Assembly: GCA_903970295.1 (NCBI GenBank)
Contig: CAJCHQ010000040.1
Coordinates: 1-10,330 of the forward strand
Source of the DNA: Bryobacterales bacterium
Lineage (GTDB): Bacteria > Cyanobacteriota > Vampirovibrionia > Obscuribacterales > Obscuribacteraceae
Direction: 5' to 3'
Length of the DNA: 10,330 nt
Below are positions 6,248 to 10,330 of the stretch, in pieces; the stretch's first letter is position 1, and each line of letters starts with the position of its first letter. The position numbers and the translations under genes are program-made. The notes under the pieces are model-generated. The model was not told the origin of the DNA. It was given only the letters and a program-made list of their open reading frames with translations, and made no database searches.

Positions 6248-6267
6248 CCTTCAGGGGTAACTTTTTT
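6233..6267. terminator. Hairpin after secF with a T-run on the plus strand
   Basis: CCCCTG (6236-6241) and CAGGGG (6252-6257) pair around a 10-nt loop, extendable to 9 bp with one G-T pair (6233-6260). On the plus strand it is followed by C and six T (6262-6267), the shape of an intrinsic terminator. No plus-strand gene precedes it. In the minus direction, just after secF, the stem lacks a T-run and would be a weak terminator or RNA 3' end. Confidence 0.4.
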
Positions 6268-7225
6268 ATGCGGTCTTGACTCGTCGTTTTTGTCTGATCT
6301 CCCGCCACATTACGAGTAAGCAACTGGCATTGAAAATGGATGAATAAGTGCCCGAAATGATTCCGATTAACATGGCCAGTACGAAATCGCGAGTGGTGAC
6401 GCCACCGAGCAGATAGAGGCAGGTGAGGGGGATAATCACTGTCAACGATGTGTAGATCGAGCGGGCCAGCGTCTGGTTGACTGAGTCGTTAGCGACGTCA
6501 CCGAATGTTTTCCGCCCCTCGACACCGGTTTTGGGATCGACTGTTTTGCTGCCGACATACTTGGCGTTCTCGCGAATACGGTCGAAGACCACGATTGTGT
6601 CATGCACTGAAAAGCCAATCACAGTCAGAATCGCGCTGATAAACAAGCTGTCGACTTCAGTGCCCTGCACCAATCCGAGAATAGCGAAAATGCCGCACAG
6701 AGCCAGCACATCGTGCAGGAGGGCAACGATCGCGCAGACGGCGTAATCGAGCATGAAGCGATAGGAAATGTAGGCGACCATCATGCCGAAAGTGATTAAC
6801 ATCGCGACCAGACCGCTGGAGAGAAGCTCCGGCCCGATTGTGGCACTGACTTTGTCAACCGAAAGAATTTTGAAATTGCCTAATTGGCCGCTCAGTTTGT
6901 CATCGAGCTTGCGCTTCTCGGCTTCATCATCGAGCGCTCTGGTCCGCATGATGATTACTTCTTTGCCACCGATATAAGCTTGTTGAACTTGTGAACCGAG
7001 AAAGCCGTTTTGTTCGAGAATGGCGCGCACTTGATCAAGTGTTACTGGTTTGTCGAATTGGTATTGCAGGATCGAACCGCCGGTAAAATCGATACCCGGC
7101 TTGAGCGGTGCATGAAATTGGCTCATGCAGGCGATAATACCGACCGCCCCTGGAATGAGAATGGCCAGAGAAATGCCGATCCAGAGCCAGCGATATTTGA
7201 CGAGGTCGATGCGAAAACCGCTCAT
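6266..7225 (-). CDS. secF: Protein translocase subunit SecF
   Basis: SecF is the second half of the SecDF membrane motor, which uses the proton gradient to help pull exported proteins through SecYEG. The 319 residues match the family. TM1 is about 13-33, followed by the GIDFTGG motif (44-50) at the start of the periplasmic P4 domain. Five more membrane segments lie in about 134-310. The conserved SVHDTIVVFDRIREN signature is at 206-220, with Asp209 the likely proton-relay residue and a frequent His variant in place of Asn before it. QTLARSIYTSLT at 251-262 is the next family signature. The ATG overlaps the secD stop by 4 nt (ATGA), and a purine-rich GAAGGGGG precedes it, so translation is coupled to secD. 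Confidence 0.97.
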   Translation of the reverse strand: MSGFRIDLVKYRWLWIGISLAILIPGAVGIIACMSQFHAPLKPGIDFTGGSILQYQFDKPVTLDQVRAILEQNGFLGSQVQQAYIGGKEVIIMRTRALDDEAEKRKLDDKLSGQLGNFKILSVDKVSATIGPELLSSGLVAMLITFGMMVAYISYRFMLDYAVCAIVALLHDVLALCGIFAILGLVQGTEVDSLFISAILTVIGFSVHDTIVVFDRIRENAKYVGSKTVDPKTGVEGRKTFGDVANDSVNQTLARSIYTSLTVIIPLTCLYLLGGVTTRDFVLAMLIGIISGTYSSIFNASCLLVMWREIRQKRRVKTA

Positions 7226-8766
7226 GATGCCCCCTTCGATGAAGCTGGTTTCTGTCCGAATAGTGCCAGGTTGCGTGGCACCAAATGCAAAAGTGCGCGG
7301 GTTGCAGTAATGGCCGTGAACATTGAGACCAGGACGCCCAATCCCAGGGTGACTGCGAATCCTTTAACGATTGATGTGCCGAAAAGCATGAGCACGCCGC
7401 AAGCGATCAGGCTGTTGACGTTGCTATCGAAAATCGACGAAAAGGCGCGTTTGAAGCCCTGTTCGATGGCCATGTATAACGACCGTCCGGAACGCAACTC
7501 TTCTTTCGTCCGCTCGAAAATCAAAATGTTGGCGTCCACCGCCATCCCTACAGAAAGAATGAAACCGGCTATGCCAGCCAGTGTGAGAGTGACTGGTATC
7601 GCTTTGAACATGGCCAGAGTGGCAAGCGTATAAAGAATCAAGGCGACGTCCGCGACTAAACCCGGCAAGCCATAAATGACGAGCATAAAGAGCATCACCA
7701 GGCTGATGCCCACACCTCCGGCAATCAGGCTCTTATGAATTGAATCCTTTCCTAAGGTGGCGCCCACAGTGCGTTCTTCTAGAATGCGCACGGGCACAGG
7801 CAGAGCCCCGGCGTTAAGTTTGACGGCTAAATCCACAGCTTGTTCTTTATTGAAGCTGCCAGTGATTTCACCGTTACCGCCCAGAATCGGTTCGCGCACG
7901 TTGACACCGCGATAATCGGCCAGCGATACTGGTCTGCCGTCTTTGCCTCGATCTGTCGGCTGTCCGTCCAGAAATATGCCGATTTGATGCCCGACCAGCC
8001 GGGTGGTCAAATCGCCGAATTTTTTCGCACCCTCAGGTTTGAATTCGAAAGTAACGCGCCAGAGTCCGCCACCGACCATAGGAGAAGCTTGGGCGTGTTT
8101 GAATTGAGCCCCTGTAAGACCGACATCGCGCCATTCGATCTTGTTATCCGGGAGCTGGACTAGCTCTCGAAATTCGAGCAGGGCGGTTGTGCCGATCCGA
8201 TCCTTGGCTTGCTGCGGATCTTTGATCCCGGGCAACTCCACAATCAAGCGATCTTTGCCCGAGCGCTGCACGAGCGTTTCTGAAACCCCTAATGTATTGA
8301 TGCGGTTGTTGATAACTGTTTCTACCCCACGCATTACTTCGGCTGTAATTTCTGGCACCTGGGGTGGTGCTGGCAGGGCTTGCAGAAGCAGTTGACTGCC
8401 GCCGCGCAAATCGAGTCCCAATTTCAAATTGGTGAAGATGACGTAATTTTTGTAGTCACCAAGAATCTGAATATTGTTGAAAAGTTGGGCATCGTCTTGC
8501 AGACGTTTGACTATTTCTTCGTGCTCATACGCGTTCATCTTGGTCCAGTTCGGAGTCTTCGTGGACCTTGTTTCGATTTCTGTATTCAGTTGTTCGGGCT
8601 GTAGTTCGGAAAGCTTTTGCCAATCGTCGATCGTAGATTGGGGTTCGATCTGAAAGAGGGTTGTGAGGGCCCAAATCAGAACACCAATTACCGCCCATGG
8701 CTTCCAGTCTTTGAATAGCGAACCGGCAAAGCCCTTCGCTGACTTAGATTGCCATTGACTTGTCAT
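7222..8766 (-). CDS. secD: Protein translocase subunit SecD
   Basis: SecD is the first half of the SecDF motor acting on the periplasmic side of SecYEG. The 514 residues fit the family. TM1 is about 23-40, followed by a periplasmic stretch of about 75 residues before LGLDLRGG (116-123). The P1 domain continues to about 340 and contains REPILGGNGEITGSF (291-305). Five membrane segments follow from about 346 to 495. The GMAVDANILIFERTKEE signature is at 407-423, with Asp411 the proton-relay acid. The N-terminus carries the positive charges expected inside the cell. ATG at 8766 has only a weak GGA 8 nt upstream. The 143-nt gap from the GGDEF-like gene shows a TAGAAT -10-like hexamer on the minus strand but no matching -35, so its promoter is undecided. 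Confidence 0.97.
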   Translation of the reverse strand: MTSQWQSKSAKGFAGSLFKDWKPWAVIGVLIWALTTLFQIEPQSTIDDWQKLSELQPEQLNTEIETRSTKTPNWTKMNAYEHEEIVKRLQDDAQLFNNIQILGDYKNYVIFTNLKLGLDLRGGSQLLLQALPAPPQVPEITAEVMRGVETVINNRINTLGVSETLVQRSGKDRLIVELPGIKDPQQAKDRIGTTALLEFRELVQLPDNKIEWRDVGLTGAQFKHAQASPMVGGGLWRVTFEFKPEGAKKFGDLTTRLVGHQIGIFLDGQPTDRGKDGRPVSLADYRGVNVREPILGGNGEITGSFNKEQAVDLAVKLNAGALPVPVRILEERTVGATLGKDSIHKSLIAGGVGISLVMLFMLVIYGLPGLVADVALILYTLATLAMFKAIPVTLTLAGIAGFILSVGMAVDANILIFERTKEELRSGRSLYMAIEQGFKRAFSSIFDSNVNSLIACGVLMLFGTSIVKGFAVTLGLGVLVSMFTAITATRALLHLVPRNLALFGQKPASSKGAS

Positions 8767-8909
8767 TAGATTTTTCCACGTGAGGATTTGCCCGTGCTTC
8801 GAATTCTATCCTAGTGGGGCGTCTCGCGCCGCCAACACCAGGTTATGAATGAGCGCGCAAACGTCGTCTGCGAGCGACCTCTATCAACTTCGATGATTAT
8901 TATTTGTGA

Positions 8910-9602
8910 CTAAACAACGCAGACGCAATCGCCGCCGCGATCGCTGGCCACTTCCAGGGCTTGTGTCGAACGCGCGAGTAATTCCTCACATTCCTTAGCA
9001 TGAGTGGGGAAAGTGGCTAAACCGACACTCGCGGTTACTCTCAACTGGTGAATGTTGTAAGCGATCGATTGATTGCCGATTCTTTGACGAATGCGCTCGG
9101 CCACGATCGAAGCACCGGAAGCATTGGTCTCGGGCAAAATCACGGCGAATTCGTCGGCTGTGTAACGAGCCGGAATGTCGACGTCGCGAATCGATGAACG
9201 AATTACTTGCCCGATTATTTTCAACACTGCGTCAGAGGTGAGAGCACCATACTGCCTGCTTATATCTTTGAAGCCGTCGACTGTGAGCATGCAAAGAGAA
9301 ATCGGTCGTTTATAGCGTCGCGCTCGTTTGACTTCATCCTTGATTTCTTTGAGGAATGTGCGCGAATTATATAGTTCGGTCAAGATATCCATCAAAGCCA
9401 GGCGCTCGACTTCCTCGCCATGGGCGGCCGTCAGGCGCGTCTCGGTGCTGGTCAGACGTGTGCGTTGCTCGAGCTCTTTCACGCGCTCAATCACTTGATG
9501 GTCCATGTATGACTTATTCAGCTGCGCGCCTTCGAAACTGGCCGTGATTCTGCAGAACATGCAAGTACGCCCGCTGCAGATGTGGTCTTTGCCTGTTAAC
9601 AT
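8910..9602 (-). CDS. Degenerate GGDEF-domain protein with a cysteine-rich N-terminus
   Basis: This 230-residue soluble protein is of the diguanylate cyclase fold. The GGDEF domain spans about 68-229. Consensus features kept are DILTELYN (72-79, with Glu for Gly), metal-ligand Asp109 in VDGFK, Asp124, Glu151 and ASVGLATFP (191-199). The signature itself reads TADEF (148-152), so both glycines are lost. The guanine-contacting Asn of FKxxND is Ser115, and the YGHxxGD loop reads YGALTSD. An RxxD inhibitory site (Arg139-Asp142) sits at the exact five-residue spacing before the signature. It is therefore more likely a c-di-GMP-binding or regulatory protein than a strong cyclase. The N-terminus carries His7, Cys9, Cys14 and Cys17, then a likely coiled coil at about 34-66; the C-terminus ends CVCVV. 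GAAGG 8 nt before ATG supports the start. It lies upstream of secD on the same strand. Confidence 0.88.
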   Translation of the reverse strand: MLTGKDHICSGRTCMFCRITASFEGAQLNKSYMDHQVIERVKELEQRTRLTSTETRLTAAHGEEVERLALMDILTELYNSRTFLKEIKDEVKRARRYKRPISLCMLTVDGFKDISRQYGALTSDAVLKIIGQVIRSSIRDVDIPARYTADEFAVILPETNASGASIVAERIRQRIGNQSIAYNIHQLRVTASVGLATFPTHAKECEELLARSTQALEVASDRGGDCVCVV

Positions 9603-9676
9603 CTCTTGAACCTTCGATTAGCCCGCTCGTCCCTTATTTAAGTTGCCCGTGCCAGCAACTGTCCAAACCTGGCGCC

Positions 9677-9682
9677 AGTATA
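9677..9682 (-). promoter_or_regulatory. Possible -10 element of the GGDEF-like gene
   Basis: TATACT on the minus strand matches the -10 consensus at 5 of 6 positions and lies about 75 nt upstream of the start codon. No convincing -35 hexamer is found at 16-18 nt, so this is only a candidate. Confidence 0.25.
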
Positions 9683-9739
9683 GACGATATCGGGGACATC
9701 TTGCCAGCTTTGTCCTGGCCGTCAAGGGGGCCAAAATGC

Positions 9740-9753
9740 CACTACCAGTAGTG
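9740..9753. repeat. Short perfect inverted repeat in the gap after the amidohydrolase gene
   Basis: CACTAC-CA-GTAGTG is a 6-bp dyad with a 2-nt centre, in the 190-bp gap between the amidohydrolase stop and the GGDEF-like start. On the minus strand it is followed by GCATTTT, so it might be a weak terminator of the amidohydrolase gene. The tight dyad would equally suit a protein-binding site for the downstream gene. Confidence 0.4.
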
Positions 9754-9792
9754 TCGTGTGCCCGGTTTCGTCCTGGCGCTCTGCCCTGAATA

Positions 9793-10330
9793 TCAGTCGT
9801 GTTCGGGCTTTCTTAGCCGCCCCCCGGCCACCACCCTCAGCCCGGCTACGTAGAGATCAAGCAGGCGAGCGCCCTCGTGAAACAGAGCCGAAAGTGGCTC
9901 CGGGCTGGCTGCAGCCAGGGCAAAAACCGAAATGTCGGCCTGTTTGCCTGGCGCCAGGCTGCCGATCAAATGAGAACGCCCGATCGCTGAGGCAGCCTCC
10001 AGTGTGAGCGCTGCCAATGCCCGGACGGGGCTGTAGATATAGGGCTGGCGCGCCCGGCTATGTAAATCGCGGGCGGCAGCCACTTCTGCGAGCAGGCTCA
10101 GGTCTGGGGTGGAAGCCAGGCTGTCCGTGCCAAAACCGCAAGTCAAACCGGCTTGCGCGAAGTCTGGCAGAGGCGCTAATCCATTGTTCAGGCGCTCGTT
10201 GCTGCGCGGACAAAGTGCGACTGCCACGCGATTTTCGCTGAGTGACCGGACATCGGCGGCATCGACATGGACTAGATGCACGGCGAGCAAATTTTGACTG
10301 AGCAAGCCGTGGCTTGCGAGGTGCTGCACG
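9793..10330 (-). CDS. Amidohydrolase/deaminase family protein, 3' part only
   Basis: This is the C-terminal 178-179 residues of a metal-dependent hydrolase of the amidohydrolase superfamily (ATZ/TRZ, guanine-deaminase-like, S-adenosylhomocysteine or aminodeoxyfutalosine deaminase branch). Counting from the window edge, visible features are HLVHVD (18-23, with a metal-ligand His), the CPRSN motif (40-44) and GTDSLAS (67-73) with the metal-ligand and catalytic Asp69. The family C-terminal IGSLAPGKQADISVF (122-136) then leads into the closing beta strands. The CPRSN plus GTDSLAS combination resembles the deaminases of the futalosine menaquinone pathway, but the substrate cannot be settled from this part. 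The first half, with the HxH metal motif, lies outside the window. The GTG at 10329 is an internal valine, not a start. The segment is clearly richer in G+C than its neighbours. Confidence 0.85.
   Translation of the reverse strand, partial: VQHLASHGLLSQNLLAVHLVHVDAADVRSLSENRVAVALCPRSNERLNNGLAPLPDFAQAGLTCGFGTDSLASTPDLSLLAEVAAARDLHSRARQPYIYSPVRALAALTLEAASAIGRSHLIGSLAPGKQADISVFALAAASPEPLSALFHEGARLLDLYVAGLRVVAGGRLRKPEHD

Noticed and set aside
7010..7633. Open plus-strand frame of 207 codons across the secD/secF junction
   Set aside because: It is antisense to two highly conserved genes and its translation is low-complexity in character without recognisable features.
9712..9777. Repeated octamer GTCCTGGC at 9712-9719 and 9770-9777
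   Set aside because: Two 8-bp copies in a G+C-rich gap are readily expected by chance and have no linked structure.
10327..10329. GTG as a start codon of the right-edge amidohydrolase
   Set aside because: The family needs roughly 250 more residues upstream, including the HxH metal motif, so this GTG is an internal valine codon.

Overview
The window is a compact, mostly housekeeping stretch of bacterial chromosome. It carries nine complete protein genes and one partial one. There are no RNA genes, insertion sequences, CRISPR arrays or phage genes that I can see. The S9 peptidase opens like cyanobacterial homologues (YGSW near the N-terminus, then RTRVHEYGGGA), base composition is near 50% G+C over most of the window, and no photosynthesis gene is present. 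This fits a non-photosynthetic relative of Cyanobacteria (Vampirovibrionia/Melainabacteria type). That placement is an inference of low to moderate confidence and rests on recalled family resemblance, not a search.

Left part (1-4469): a minus-strand pair, queA followed 14 nt later by an S9 prolyl-oligopeptidase-type peptidase with a TTG start. It diverges from plus-strand queG across only 48 bp. QueA makes epoxyqueuosine in tRNA and QueG reduces it to queuosine, so the last two steps of the pathway sit head to head. QueA and the peptidase each carry a short in-frame tandem repeat absent from their family cores.

Middle part (4470-5890): a small XRE-type helix-turn-helix regulator on the plus strand, preceded by two perfect inverted repeats. 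It converges on a minus-strand NarL/LuxR-type response regulator that has no kinase beside it. A perfect 8-bp hairpin lies at the convergent junction. The response regulator has a good sigma70-like promoter and a short leader without a visible Shine-Dalgarno sequence.

Right part (5891-9602): four minus-strand genes in the order GGDEF-like protein, secD, secF and a small protein. secD and secF overlap by 4 nt. The small 96-residue protein matches the bipartite c-di-GMP-binding MshEN pattern (two 24-residue halves joined by 5 residues) and has no ATPase attached. The GGDEF-like protein has lost much of the catalytic consensus (TADEF for GGDEF, among other changes) but keeps an RxxD at the exact inhibitory-site spacing, and it has a cysteine-rich N-terminus. 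Two candidate c-di-GMP readers flanking the SecDF export motor is the most interesting pattern here. A functional link between them is inference.

Right edge (9793-10330): the 3' part of an amidohydrolase/deaminase gene, visibly richer in G+C than the rest, running off the window.
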